A DNA stretch of 64,000 nt from Phaeobacter gallaeciensis DSM 26640 (GCF_000511385.1 NC_023137.1:449001-513000), one strand, 5' to 3'. Shown: positions 1 through 8,427, counted from the stretch's first letter. A program made the numbers and translations. The notes: generated from the sequence alone by a model not told the origin.

Positions 1-1
1 C

Positions 2-1129
2 GTCAAGCATATTGACCGCTGCCTCAGCTGTCTGGCCTGTATGACCACTTGCCCGTCGGGGGTGCATTACATGCACCTTGTGGACCATGCGCGCGCCTAT
101 ATCGACAAACACTACGCTCGGCCATGGAGTGATCGTGCCCTGCGTTGGTTGCTGGCCCGGATTCTTCCGTATCCGGGGCGGTTCCGTCTCGCCCTGATCG
201 GGGCCAAGCTGGCACAGCCTTTCAAGGGGCTCATGCCGGATGCCCGTTTGCGTGCCATGCTGGATATGGTGCCGCGGCATATCCCACCGGTGAGCCGCAA
301 TGATGACCCCCAGAGCTTTGCTCCCAAAGCGCCGCGTAGAAAACGCGTTGCCCTGATGACAGGCTGTGCTCAGAAAGCGCTCAATACCGATATCAATGAT
401 GCCACCATCCGTTTGCTGACCCGGCTGGGGTGTGAGGTGGTGGTGGCCAAGGGGGCGGGCTGCTGCGGAGCGCTCACCCATCACATGGGGCGCGAGGAAG
501 AAAGCCACGCCACCGCCGCGAAGAACATCCGTGCCTGGACAGACGAAATTGACGGGCAGGGGCTGGACGCCATTGTTATCAATACCTCGGGCTGCGGCAC
601 CACAGTCAAGGACTATGGCCATATGTTCCGCAATGACGCGCTGGCAGAGGATGCGGCGCAGGTCTCGGCCATCGCTATGGATATCTCCGAGCTGTTGATG
701 CAGCTGGACCTGCCCGAAGGGGAGGATAAGGAAACAACAGTAGCCTATCACGCGGCCTGTTCCTTGCAGCATGGGCAACAGATCAAGACCCACCCGAAAA
801 CGCTTCTGAAGCGCGCAGGCTTCAGGGTGGTAGAACCTGCCGACAGTCACCTCTGCTGCGGTTCGGCCGGGACTTACAATCTGTTGCAGCCGGAAATTTC
901 GGCTGAGTTGAAGGCCCGTAAGGTGAAGACATTGGAAGCCAAGCAACCGGATCTGATCGCAGCGGGCAATATTGGGTGCATGATGCAGATCGGCTCCGCC
1001 ACGGATATCCCGATCCTGCATACCGTGGAGTTACTGGACTGGGCCACGGGAGGCCCGAAACCACGGGCATTGATGGCGGGTGGGCCGGGTGCAGATCCCC
1101 GCGCGGGAGAGATCCCGATCCTTAGATGA
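2..1129 (+). CDS. glcF: Glycolate oxidase iron-sulfur subunit GlcF (5' truncated by window edge)
   Basis: GlcF is the Fe-S subunit of the GlcDEF glycolate dehydrogenase, which oxidises glycolate to glyoxylate at the membrane and passes electrons to quinone. The open frame runs in from the left edge and its first visible residues hold a 4Fe-4S motif, CLSCLACMTTCP. Downstream are two CCG-type cysteine-rich motifs of the heterodisulfide-reductase family (GAGCCGALTHH near 464 and HLCCGSAG near 850). The true start lies upstream of the window; an ATG at 41 is internal, because it cuts through the Fe-S motif. glcD and glcE are expected just upstream. The gene ends with TGA at 1127-1129. Confidence 0.93.
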   Translation, partial: VKHIDRCLSCLACMTTCPSGVHYMHLVDHARAYIDKHYARPWSDRALRWLLARILPYPGRFRLALIGAKLAQPFKGLMPDARLRAMLDMVPRHIPPVSRNDDPQSFAPKAPRRKRVALMTGCAQKALNTDINDATIRLLTRLGCEVVVAKGAGCCGALTHHMGREEESHATAAKNIRAWTDEIDGQGLDAIVINTSGCGTTVKDYGHMFRNDALAEDAAQVSAIAMDISELLMQLDLPEGEDKETTVAYHAACSLQHGQQIKTHPKTLLKRAGFRVVEPADSHLCCGSAGTYNLLQPEISAELKARKVKTLEAKQPDLIAAGNIGCMMQIGSATDIPILHTVELLDWATGGPKPRALMAGGPGADPRAGEIPILR

Positions 1130-1259
1130 TGCAGGTCGGCAAGAAGTCGCTGCCGCCCACCCATATGCTGAGTGCATTCCGGACCCTGCTGCCGTAATTT
1201 TGCCCCAAGCAAAGCATACCCTGAAATGGGAGCGATTGGGACATAGGGCTGGTAGGGCG

Positions 1260-2114
1260 ATGAGCGTAAAGAAACCGATCCGGCAGCGGATGCTGTCACT
1301 GGCGGCGGCGGTGGTCTCCATCGGGCTTGTCTGTGTCGCCGCGCCGACGGGTGCAAGCGCTGACGATAGCCGTCTGCAACGGCTGGAAACCACTGAGGCG
1401 GGGCGTGAGTGGGAGGCGGTCGGACGGCTTGACGTCGATGGCGAAGGTTTCTGTACCGGCGCATTGATTGCGCCTGATCTGGTGCTGACGGCAGCGCATT
1501 GTCTTTATGACCGCGACAGTCGGACCCGGATCGCACCGCAGACCATTGAGTTTCTTGCGGGATGGCGTAACGGGCGTGCCTCGGCTTATCGGAGTATCCG
1601 CCAAGCAGTCATCCATCCCAGCTATATCTACGATGGCAAAATATCGACCGACCGGGTGCGCAACGATATCGCACTGCTGCAGCTACAAAGGCCCATCCGC
1701 AACACCACTGTGATGCCATTTGAAACCGATCAGCGCCCGCAAAAGGGCGCGCGGATTGGTGTGGTATCTTACGCACATGACCGCTCTGAGGCGCCGTCGC
1801 TGCAGGATGTCTGTGCCGTGATGGCCCGGCAGGAGGGCGTGTTGGTGATGTCCTGCGATGTGGACTATGGCTCTTCCGGTGCGCCGGTGTTTTCCTTTGA
1901 CGCAGGGCGCCCCAAGATCGTGTCGGTGGTCTCTGCCAAGGCGGAGGTTTCCGGTCAGCAGGTCGCCCTTGGCTCGGCTCTGGCAGAGGAATTGGCGCTG
2001 TTGCGTGCGCAGCTTACCGGTAGCCGTATTGGTGGGCAGATGCCCCCCGGTGTTGGCCGCGTGAAAGTGGGGGAGCGCCGGAGCAATTCCGGCGCAAAGT
2101 TCATCAGCCAATGA
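1260..2114 (+). CDS. Secreted trypsin-like (S1/V8-type) serine protease, copy 1
   Basis: A 284-residue exported serine endopeptidase. An N-terminal hydrophobic signal (about residues 10-35, ending ASA) is followed by a chymotrypsin-fold domain with the catalytic triad His80 (LTAAHC), Asp136 (RNDIALL) and Ser206 (YGSSGAPV). The frame stays open upstream to about 1080, but the ATG at 1260 places the signal peptide at the N-terminus and is preferred. No PDZ domain is present, unlike DegP. It overlaps the next gene, a paralogue, by four bases (ATGA), so the two are probably co-translated. The natural substrate is unknown. A conserved C-terminal tail (VKVGERRSNSGAKF) is shared with the neighbour. 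Confidence 0.85.
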   Translation: MSVKKPIRQRMLSLAAAVVSIGLVCVAAPTGASADDSRLQRLETTEAGREWEAVGRLDVDGEGFCTGALIAPDLVLTAAHCLYDRDSRTRIAPQTIEFLAGWRNGRASAYRSIRQAVIHPSYIYDGKISTDRVRNDIALLQLQRPIRNTTVMPFETDQRPQKGARIGVVSYAHDRSEAPSLQDVCAVMARQEGVLVMSCDVDYGSSGAPVFSFDAGRPKIVSVVSAKAEVSGQQVALGSALAEELALLRAQLTGSRIGGQMPPGVGRVKVGERRSNSGAKFISQ

Positions 2115-2926
2115 AACTATGCTCACTTATTTTGGCCGTGGTGACGGCAGTTTCTGCGACTGTGGCAGTGGCACAGGGTACCGGGTTGCGGCGTCTGACG
2201 GATCGCGATGATCTATTGGGCTGGGAGGCAGTTGGACGCCTGGAACTCAACGGGCAGGGGTTCTGCACCGGAACGCTGATTGCACCGGATCTGGTGTTGA
2301 CTGCCGCGCATTGTGTCTATGATCGCGGCGGAGCTTTGCGGGAGGCGACGCAGATCAGTTTTCGCGCGGGTCTGCGCGATGGTGTGGCAATTGCCGAACG
2401 CCAGGCCTTGCAGATCGCGGCGCATCCGGGGTTCCGTCCGGGTGGTCGGCTTGATCTTGAGAATATCCGCCATGATGTAGCGCTGATCCGGCTGGCGGCC
2501 CCTGTGACCAGTGGTTTCGCGAACGCCTTCGCGCTGCATTCCGGGCGGGATTACGGAAGTGATATATCGGTGACATCCTACGGGATGGGCCGTGCCGAGG
2601 CCTTGTCGCGCCAGCGACACTGCAATCTGATGGCGGAACGCGCGGATGTGTTGATGATCGACTGCAACGTCACTTTCGGCTCCTCCGGTGCGCCGGTGTT
2701 CTCGCAGGTGGGCGGGCGTGGGCGTATTCTGGCGTTGATTTCCGGGGGTGGCCTATACGGTGGTAAGCAGGTGGCTTTTGGCATGAAACTGCCACAGAGG
2801 GTGGCGGAGCTAAAAGCACAGCTGCGCCGCAATCCAGTGGCGGCACCAGATCGGCGAATTAAGCGGATCCGCGTGGGCAGCGGAACGTCGGCGGGCGGTG
2901 CGAAATTTGTCCGCCCCGGCGGATAG
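2111..2926 (+). CDS. Secreted trypsin-like (S1/V8-type) serine protease, copy 2
   Basis: A 271-residue paralogue of the preceding protease. It has a signal peptide (residues 1-21, ending AVAQ), catalytic His67 (LTAAHC), Asp122 (RHDVALI) and Ser192 (FGSSGAPVF). Two cysteines (171 and 185) flank the region before the serine and match positions in copy 1, suggesting a disulfide. The C-terminus ends RIRVGSGTSAGGAKF, again the shared tail. The ATGA overlap with copy 1 indicates a tandem duplication kept as one transcription unit. The role is probably extracellular or periplasmic proteolysis; the target is not evident from context. Confidence 0.85.
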   Translation: MKLCSLILAVVTAVSATVAVAQGTGLRRLTDRDDLLGWEAVGRLELNGQGFCTGTLIAPDLVLTAAHCVYDRGGALREATQISFRAGLRDGVAIAERQALQIAAHPGFRPGGRLDLENIRHDVALIRLAAPVTSGFANAFALHSGRDYGSDISVTSYGMGRAEALSRQRHCNLMAERADVLMIDCNVTFGSSGAPVFSQVGGRGRILALISGGGLYGGKQVAFGMKLPQRVAELKAQLRRNPVAAPDRRIKRIRVGSGTSAGGAKFVRPGG

Positions 2927-2933
2927 GCCACCT

Positions 2934-2964
2934 CTTGAACTGGCAAATTCAATCCTTATCTCAG
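2934..2964 (+). promoter_or_regulatory. Heat-shock (RpoH, sigma-32) promoter of the hsp20 gene
   Basis: CTTG at 2934-2937 is followed by exactly 17 bases and then CTTATCTCAG at 2955-2964. This is an exact match to the consensus proposed for alphaproteobacterial heat-shock promoters (CTTG-N17/18-CYTATNTNNG). Transcription would begin at about 2970, just before a strong hairpin. That leaves an approximately 90-base structured leader before the hsp20 start codon. Confidence 0.85.
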
Positions 2965-2970
2965 GTCTGT

Positions 2971-3059
2971 TCGGATCGCCGATGATCGGGATCCGACAGC
3001 ACAAACGCCTGTCCCTGATGGGAGGGCACGTAGAAATCGCTCACGAATGAGGATGACAC
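2971..3059 (+). promoter_or_regulatory. ROSE-like RNA thermometer in the hsp20 leader
   Basis: The leader contains an upstream hairpin with TCGGAT (2971-2976) pairing ATCCGA (2991-2996) and, inside it, CCGA (2979-2982) pairing TCGG (2986-2989). The start-proximal element has TCGCT (3037-3041) facing the Shine-Dalgarno AGGA (3050-3053) across a short loop. UYGCU pairing AGGA with an unpaired or G-G position is the hallmark of ROSE elements, known upstream of rhizobial and enterobacterial small heat-shock genes. The ribosome-binding site would be masked at low temperature and melt on heating. The call rests on these motifs only; no folding energy was computed. Confidence 0.72.
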
Positions 3060-3518
3060 ATGCGTAGTTTTGATTTTGCACCGCTGCACCGGGCCACCAT
3101 TGGCTTTGACCAGATCGCCGACCTGATGGATCGCGCCCTGAGTTCTGACGTCGCGCAGCCGAGCTATCCCCCATATAATATCGAAAAAACCGCTGCAGAT
3201 GCCTATCGGATCTCGATTGCCGTTGCCGGCTTTTCCGAGGCTGATCTGGGTGTCGAGGTGAAAGAAAACGCGCTGGTCGTTTCGGCGAAGAAGTCCGAAG
3301 ACGACAGCGACCGTACCTACCTGCACCGCGGCATTGCCACCCGTGCCTTTGAGCGCCGGTTCACCCTGGCCGACCATGTGCGCGTAACAGGCGCCAGCCA
3401 TTCCGACGGTATGCTGCACATCGATTTGCAGCGTGAGGTGCCGGAGGCACTGAAACCCCGCCGTATCGAAATCTCAACCGGCAAGGCACCGGAACTGGAT
3501 GCCAAGACCGTCAACTAA
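3060..3518 (+). CDS. ibpA: Small heat shock protein, Hsp20/IbpA family
   Basis: A 152-residue ATP-independent holdase that binds unfolding cytosolic proteins for later refolding by DnaK/ClpB. The alpha-crystallin domain covers roughly residues 35-140, with the typical PPYNIEK start, the region GVEVKENALVVSA and the RRFTLADHV strand. The N-terminal FDFAPLHRATIGFDQI segment is typical of alphaproteobacterial IbpA-type proteins. The ATG at 3060 follows AGGA at a spacing of six bases. It is expressed alone, from an RpoH promoter through a ROSE-like leader, and closed by a strong terminator at 3559-3588, so both transcription and translation appear to be temperature controlled. Confidence 0.93.
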   Translation: MRSFDFAPLHRATIGFDQIADLMDRALSSDVAQPSYPPYNIEKTAADAYRISIAVAGFSEADLGVEVKENALVVSAKKSEDDSDRTYLHRGIATRAFERRFTLADHVRVTGASHSDGMLHIDLQREVPEALKPRRIEISTGKAPELDAKTVN

Positions 3519-3558
3519 TTCTGCCCTGATCTTTTGATCTGACAGCTTCGAACGCCGC

Positions 3559-3588
3559 AGCCCCCCGGTGCTATCGGGGGGCTGTTTT
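3559..3588 (+). terminator. Intrinsic terminator of hsp20
   Basis: AGCCCCCCG (3559-3567) pairs perfectly with CGGGGGGCT (3575-3583) over a seven-base loop and is followed by GTTTT. It lies 40 bases after the hsp20 stop. Confidence 0.9.
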
Positions 3589-3617
3589 GATGTTCCGGGC
3601 ACTCTGAGTGGGTGAGG

Positions 3618-5807
3618 TTAGTTGACGGTCTGCGTGTTCATCTGACCGATGGAAAAGAACATCGTCTCACCGGAGGCATCATCGACGCCATCATTGTCGG
3701 TCACGATGAACCCTTCGCCCTCTGCAGTGATGGCCAACCCTTCGACCTTATCCAGAACGTAGCCGCCGGTTGCGGTCAGATCCGGTAGCAGATCGCGCAC
3801 CAGTTCCTTGCTGACCACCGGCAGATCACCACCCAACGGGGTCGGTGTCATCTCGGCCAGCGGAATACGGTAGACCTTCTTGGTGACAGCGCGGAAATCA
3901 TGCTGGTTGTCGCGCTCAATCACGTAGACATAATCGCCATGGGCCACGATCTCCGACAGGCCAACCCAACCGGTGTCAGGCTCTGCCTTAGGATAGTGGA
4001 TCGCGCCCCATTCCTTGGTCTCAAGGTTGTAGGCCACCAGTTTGACGTGGTTTTTGGGGTCATCTTTCCATTCCCGCTGAACCGCCATCCAGAGGGTGTC
4101 ACCAACTTTGGTGATGCCTTCAAAGCCAAAGCGTTTTTCAACGGCCATCAGCTCGGCAGGCAGCCCGATTTCGCCCTTCTTTGCTTTGATAAGCCCGTCC
4201 TTGGAGACGTGATAGATGGCATGTGGGGTCACCCGATCAGAGCGCCCTTCGGAGGCAACATAAAAGCCACCTTTGCCGTCCAGCGTGATGCCCTCCAGAT
4301 CCAGTTTCTGGGCCGGGTTGCCGTCTTGGCGATGAATGCGGATCACATCGACGATCCGGGCTGGTGTCTGGCTGGGATCAATTTTGAAGATTGAGGGCTG
4401 GAAGCCGTAGAAACTGTCGTTGACCGCGTAGATCATGCCGCCCGCATCCGCCACCATGCCAGAGAGCGCCCCCCAACCGATTAGTTCATCGGCGCCTTCT
4501 GAGGTCAAATGCGGATAGGTGGGTGCGCCCGCCTGCAACTCATAGAGCATCACGTGGGCGCGGGGGCCCTTGTCCTCGATCAGGTCTTTCTCATTCGCAG
4601 AGACCAGCAGGTTGCGCGCGGGCAGTACTGCGTAACCTTCGGGTCCGACGCCCGAGGGCAAAAGCTGTGTGAGCACCGGGTTACCTAGGTCGCTGACATC
4701 ATAGACACCCACAACTGACGCGCGCTCTGCTCCGACGAACACATAGGGCGTGCCGTCAAATTCAGCGAAGGTCACGCTTTCTGGTTCAACGCCTTTGGCA
4801 TCGGAGCGCTTGTCTGGGTAGTGTCCAATCTGCACGATGGCGTGTTCAAAGGAGGTGCCGCTGTCGTAAACGACGGATCCATCCTTGTTGAAGATCGTCC
4901 AGCCGCGAGAGCCGCCGGTGTAGTCGCCTTCGTTGGCGGTGGCAAAGTGCGTGTCATCAACCCAAGTGACGGCATCGGGTTCGCGCAAGCGCCCTGTCTG
5001 GCTTTCGTTGAAGATCAGCGCGCCGCGCTCATCAGTTGCGTCGATCTCGTCAAGATCCACAGAACCGGCAGAGAAATGATTCACGATCTCGCCGTCCTTA
5101 GAGACGATCACGAGGTGATTGTTTTCCTGCAGCGTGACAACTGTCTCCCCAAGCCCGTTGATCGAGACATATTCCGGCTCCGGATCCTCACCTGCGATAT
5201 CCGCCAGACCTGTCAGGCTGACAAATTTCATTGACGCGCAGTCCAGACCGCTTTGGGTGGTGTTCACCAGAGCCAGATTGCCCGCAGGCATCTGCGGCAG
5301 CATGCCATCATTCAGGTCCTCGTCCCGCTCGTTTTCAATGGCCACGGCAAGGAAGGCACCATCCTTGGATTTTGCGATCGAGTCCGGCTGGCCACCCAAA
5401 TCACAAGAGCCCGTTTCAGCGCCCGTTTTTGTATCGATAGACTTCAGCAGACCAGAGGGTTGTGTGTAGCTTTCTGAGGTATTGATGCCGACATATGCAG
5501 TGCTGCCAATAACCGCGACAGATGTGGGTTCGCCGGGCAGTGCAATATTGCCGTTGGGCGCGGGGTTTGTCGGATCGGTGATATCGATCAGGCCCAGAGC
5601 CTCCAACGGGCTGTCGGTATAGACCAGCGTCATGCCATCCGCAGTTGCGTCGATAATCTCTGGCGAGGTTTCGCGTGATGTATCTTCTCCGGCGGCCATG
5701 TTCTGGACCACCGGGAAGGCTGCGATGCGGTTAAAGGATCTTTCTGCCTGGGCAATACCTGCGGTAAGGGCCAGCGCAGAGGTCAGACACATGAGGCGCG
5801 GAAACAT
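3618..5807 (-). CDS. Secreted esterase-like phytase-family beta-propeller protein
   Basis: A 729-residue exported protein with a clear signal peptide (first ~21 residues, ending IAQA). The N-terminal half has repeated propeller-like segments (for example LVYTDSPLEALGLIDITDP and PEGYAVLPARNLLVSANE) resembling alkaline-phosphatase-associated choice-of-anchor-I proteins. The C-terminal ~300 residues (GWGALSGMVADAGGMIYAV, LDLEGITLDGKGGFYVASEG, FEGITKVGD) match the 'esterase-like activity of phytase' family. It probably hydrolyses an organophosphate in the periplasm or outside, but substrate and activity are not shown by the sequence. It is a single gene with no obvious operon partner. Confidence 0.8.
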   Translation of the reverse strand: MFPRLMCLTSALALTAGIAQAERSFNRIAAFPVVQNMAAGEDTSRETSPEIIDATADGMTLVYTDSPLEALGLIDITDPTNPAPNGNIALPGEPTSVAVIGSTAYVGINTSESYTQPSGLLKSIDTKTGAETGSCDLGGQPDSIAKSKDGAFLAVAIENERDEDLNDGMLPQMPAGNLALVNTTQSGLDCASMKFVSLTGLADIAGEDPEPEYVSINGLGETVVTLQENNHLVIVSKDGEIVNHFSAGSVDLDEIDATDERGALIFNESQTGRLREPDAVTWVDDTHFATANEGDYTGGSRGWTIFNKDGSVVYDSGTSFEHAIVQIGHYPDKRSDAKGVEPESVTFAEFDGTPYVFVGAERASVVGVYDVSDLGNPVLTQLLPSGVGPEGYAVLPARNLLVSANEKDLIEDKGPRAHVMLYELQAGAPTYPHLTSEGADELIGWGALSGMVADAGGMIYAVNDSFYGFQPSIFKIDPSQTPARIVDVIRIHRQDGNPAQKLDLEGITLDGKGGFYVASEGRSDRVTPHAIYHVSKDGLIKAKKGEIGLPAELMAVEKRFGFEGITKVGDTLWMAVQREWKDDPKNHVKLVAYNLETKEWGAIHYPKAEPDTGWVGLSEIVAHGDYVYVIERDNQHDFRAVTKKVYRIPLAEMTPTPLGGDLPVVSKELVRDLLPDLTATGGYVLDKVEGLAITAEGEGFIVTDNDGVDDASGETMFFSIGQMNTQTVN

Positions 5808-5900
5808 CGGCTACTCCGAGATTGGACAGTTGATTGCCCATGCTCCTGCCGTGTCCGCGTAAAAGGAATGTGACGGTTCGATGTTGTTTTGACGATGATC

Positions 5901-5926
5901 GGCCCCGGCTTTGGTTAACCGGGGCC
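5901..5926 (-). terminator. Probable terminator hairpin downstream of gabD
   Basis: GGCCCCGG (5901-5908) pairs with CCGGGGCC (5919-5926), a perfect 8-bp stem with a ten-base loop, 12 bases after the gabD stop on the minus strand. There is no good U-tract on the minus side, so it may act as a 3' stabilising hairpin rather than a strict intrinsic terminator. Confidence 0.55.
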
Positions 5927-5938
5927 TTCTGAGGCGGA

Positions 5939-7414
5939 TCAGACCGACATGCAGATATATTTCATCTCCAGATAGTCTTCGATGCCGTGATGGCTGCCTT
6001 CGCGGCCAAGGCCCGACTGTTTGACGCCGCCAAAGGGCGCGAGTTCGGTTGAGATGATCCCGGTGTTGACGCCGACGATCCCGTATTCCAGTGCCTCGGC
6101 CACCTTGTAGACCCGGCTCAGATCCTTGGCGTAGAAATAGGAGGCCAGACCAAAGATGGTGTCATTGGCCATTTCGATGACATCGTCTTCGGTCTCAAAT
6201 TTGAACAGCGGCGCCATCGGGCCGAAGGTCTCATCTTGAGAGAAAACCATATCCTGCGTGGCACCGGTAATGATCGTCGGCTCAAAGAAGGTGCCGCCCA
6301 GCTCCGATGGATTGCCACCCAGGATCACCTCAGCGCCTTTTTCCTTTGCATCGGCGATATGCGCCTGCACCTTTTCAACCGCTTTCTCGTTGATCAGGGG
6401 GCCAAACTGGGTGCCCTCAGCCAGACCATCGCCCACGGTCATTTTGGACACGGCTTCTTTCAGCTTTGCAGCAAAGGCATCGTAAACACCCGCCTGTACA
6501 TAGATCCGGTTGGCACAGACACAGGTCTGGCCGTTGTTGCGGAACTTGCACATGATCGCGCCTTCGACGGCAGCGTCGAGATCGGCGTCGTCAAAGACAA
6601 TGAACGGTGCGTTGCCGCCCAACTCCATCGAGCACTTCATCACGGTATCGGCCGCCTGCCGCATGAGGATGCGGCCAACTTCGGTAGAGCCGGTGAAGGT
6701 CAGTTTGCGCACGGCGTTATTCTCGCAGAACTCCTTGCCGGTCTCTGACGCATTGGAAGAGGTGACGACGTTGAAGACACCTGCCGGAATGCCCGCGCGC
6801 TCTGCCAGAACGGCCAATGCGGTCGCAGACAGTGGTGTCAATTCAGCAGGCCGCGCGACAAAAGCACAGCCCGCTGCCAGCGCCGGACCGGCTTTGCGGG
6901 TGATCATCGCGTTGGGAAAGTTCCAGGGCGTAATGGAGGCGGCTACCCCGATGGGTTGCTTCAGCACGGTGATCCGCTTGTCGCGATGATGGCCGGGAAT
7001 GGTCTCGCCATAGACGCGCTTGGCTTCTTCGGCAAAGAACTCGATGAAGGATGCGCCATAACCGATCTCGCCGCGCGACTCGGCCAGGGGTTTGCCCATT
7101 TCGGCAGTCAGGATCACGGCCAGATCTTCCTGGTTCTCCATCATGAGATCGAACCATTTACGCAGAACACTCGCGCGTTCCTTGCCGGTCCATTTCGCCC
7201 AGTCTTTCTGGGCGACCTCAGCCTGCGCGATGGCACTTGCCACCTGTGACCGGCTGACGTCCGCCACATTGGCAATCACATCGCCACGCGCCGGGTTTTT
7301 CACCTCGAATGTGCCATCCTGGCCATCGACAAAACCGCCGCCAATATAGGCGCGTGGTTCCAGCAGGCTGGGATCGGTGAGCAGTGATTTCAGATCAGTG
7401 GTTGCGTCGAGCAT
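5939..7414 (-). CDS. gabD: Succinate-semialdehyde dehydrogenase (NAD(P)+)
   Basis: A 491-residue aldehyde dehydrogenase of the GabD group, oxidising succinic semialdehyde to succinate at the end of the GABA shunt. Visible are the nucleotide-binding region (TPWNFPNA near 162-169), FTGSTEVG at 240-247, the general base Glu264 (MELGGNAP) and the nucleophile Cys298 (NNGQTCVCANRIY). The usual lysine of the K-P-[AS]-E coenzyme motif is arginine here (ARPAELTP, residues 187-194). The start is placed at 7414 because GGGAGG precedes that ATG at good spacing; an ATG seven codons upstream lacks one. It is divergent from the hydrolase gene. A close relative with another aldehyde substrate cannot be excluded. 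Confidence 0.85.
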   Translation of the reverse strand: MLDATTDLKSLLTDPSLLEPRAYIGGGFVDGQDGTFEVKNPARGDVIANVADVSRSQVASAIAQAEVAQKDWAKWTGKERASVLRKWFDLMMENQEDLAVILTAEMGKPLAESRGEIGYGASFIEFFAEEAKRVYGETIPGHHRDKRITVLKQPIGVAASITPWNFPNAMITRKAGPALAAGCAFVARPAELTPLSATALAVLAERAGIPAGVFNVVTSSNASETGKEFCENNAVRKLTFTGSTEVGRILMRQAADTVMKCSMELGGNAPFIVFDDADLDAAVEGAIMCKFRNNGQTCVCANRIYVQAGVYDAFAAKLKEAVSKMTVGDGLAEGTQFGPLINEKAVEKVQAHIADAKEKGAEVILGGNPSELGGTFFEPTIITGATQDMVFSQDETFGPMAPLFKFETEDDVIEMANDTIFGLASYFYAKDLSRVYKVAEALEYGIVGVNTGIISTELAPFGGVKQSGLGREGSHHGIEDYLEMKYICMSV

Positions 7415-7433
7415 TGCGGGCCTCCCGTATGTC

Positions 7434-7450
7434 ATTTGCGAAATGCAAAT
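7434..7450. promoter_or_regulatory. Inverted repeat upstream of gabD (possible operator)
   Basis: ATTTGC (7434-7439) and GCAAAT (7445-7450) form a perfect six-base inverted repeat with a five-base spacer, about 20 bases upstream of the gabD start. The size fits a regulator dimer site. No regulator gene is adjacent, so the binding protein is unknown. Confidence 0.45.
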
Positions 7451-7491
7451 CAGCTGTGACTTGATATGTCCAGAAAGAGTGGTGAGTCCAG

Positions 7492-7505
7492 AATTTGATC
7501 AAATT
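7492..7505. promoter_or_regulatory. 14-bp palindrome between gabD and hydrolase (possible operator)
   Basis: AATTTGATCAAATT is a perfect 14-bp palindrome in the divergent intergenic region, about 80 bases from gabD and 110 from the hydrolase. The form resembles operators of GntR/FadR-type regulators, but that assignment is only by look. Confidence 0.45.
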
Positions 7506-7613
7506 AAGAGGCGCGGTCTCCACGACATCGCTGCTCAGCAGGGATCGGGTCATTTGACATGTTCTGTGCCAGACTGTCAGGTAGCGTCAACAAGAAGAAC
7601 AGGGAGATTGGGC

Positions 7614-8399
7614 ATGGAGCTCGACGACGCGTATTCAAATGGCGCCTATATCGAAAACGCTGACCGCTACCCGCCGCGCTGGGCGGCCTCAGCCGAGGAT
7701 TTTCGCAACGCGATGCGCGATCGGTCCCGGCTGGACGTGCCGTATGGCGAAGGGGCCCGGCACCGCTATGATCTGTTTCTTCCTGAAGGTGCTGCCAAGG
7801 GGCTAATGATCTTCGTGCATGGCGGCTATTGGATGGCGTTTGACAAATCCAGCTGGTCGCATCTCGCGGTGGGGGCGCTGGCCCAGGGCTATGCGGTGGC
7901 CATGCCGTCCTATGACCTTTGTCCTGAGGTTCGGATTGCCGATATCACCCAGCAGATCGCCGCAGCCGTCGCCGCCATCGCGGGTGAGGTGGAGGGACCG
8001 ATTGCGCTGGCGGGCCATTCCGCGGGGGGGCATTTGGTGGCCCGCATGTTGGATCGGGATCTTTTGCCGAAGGAAGTGGGTGAACGAATTACGGCGGTGG
8101 TGCCGATTTCGCCGCTCGCGGACCTGCGGCCTCTGCTGCGCACCTCCATGAACGGAAAGTTCAAACTGGACGCAGCAAGCGCTGCCGCAGAAAGCCCAAT
8201 TGACATGGACCATCGCTACCCGGCGGAGGTCACAGTCTGGGTGGGTGGTGACGAGCGCCCGGCCTTTCTGGATCAGGCTGTCTGGCTGGCCGAAGCTTGG
8301 GGGGCCGATCACGTCATTGCGTTCGGCAAACATCATTTCAACGTGATCGAACCCTTGGCCGATCCTGACAGCGATCTGGTGGCGGTATTGGTCAAATAA
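7614..8399 (+). CDS. Alpha/beta hydrolase, kynurenine-formamidase-like
   Basis: A 261-residue cytoplasmic alpha/beta hydrolase. The oxyanion-hole motif HGGYW, the nucleophile elbow GHSAGG and the later acid (GGDERP) and histidine (KHHFNVI) match the esterase/arylformamidase group. These proteins hydrolyse small esters or N-formylkynurenine; the HGGYW form is seen in KynB-like enzymes. No other tryptophan-degradation gene is nearby, so the substrate is open. The frame is open further upstream, but the ATG at 7614 follows AGGGAG and gives the family's usual length. It is followed by a strong terminator. Confidence 0.78.
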   Translation: MELDDAYSNGAYIENADRYPPRWAASAEDFRNAMRDRSRLDVPYGEGARHRYDLFLPEGAAKGLMIFVHGGYWMAFDKSSWSHLAVGALAQGYAVAMPSYDLCPEVRIADITQQIAAAVAAIAGEVEGPIALAGHSAGGHLVARMLDRDLLPKEVGERITAVVPISPLADLRPLLRTSMNGKFKLDAASAAAESPIDMDHRYPAEVTVWVGGDERPAFLDQAVWLAEAWGADHVIAFGKHHFNVIEPLADPDSDLVAVLVK

Positions 8400-8427
8400 C
8401 CTGTCGCCTCAGGAAAAAGTCCCTCAG

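Noticed and set aside
5808..5900. A Pho box upstream of the phytase/esterase-like gene
   Set aside because: On the minus strand one CGTCACA-like half is visible, but the second CTGTCA-type repeat at 11-bp spacing is missing, so no Pho regulation is claimed.
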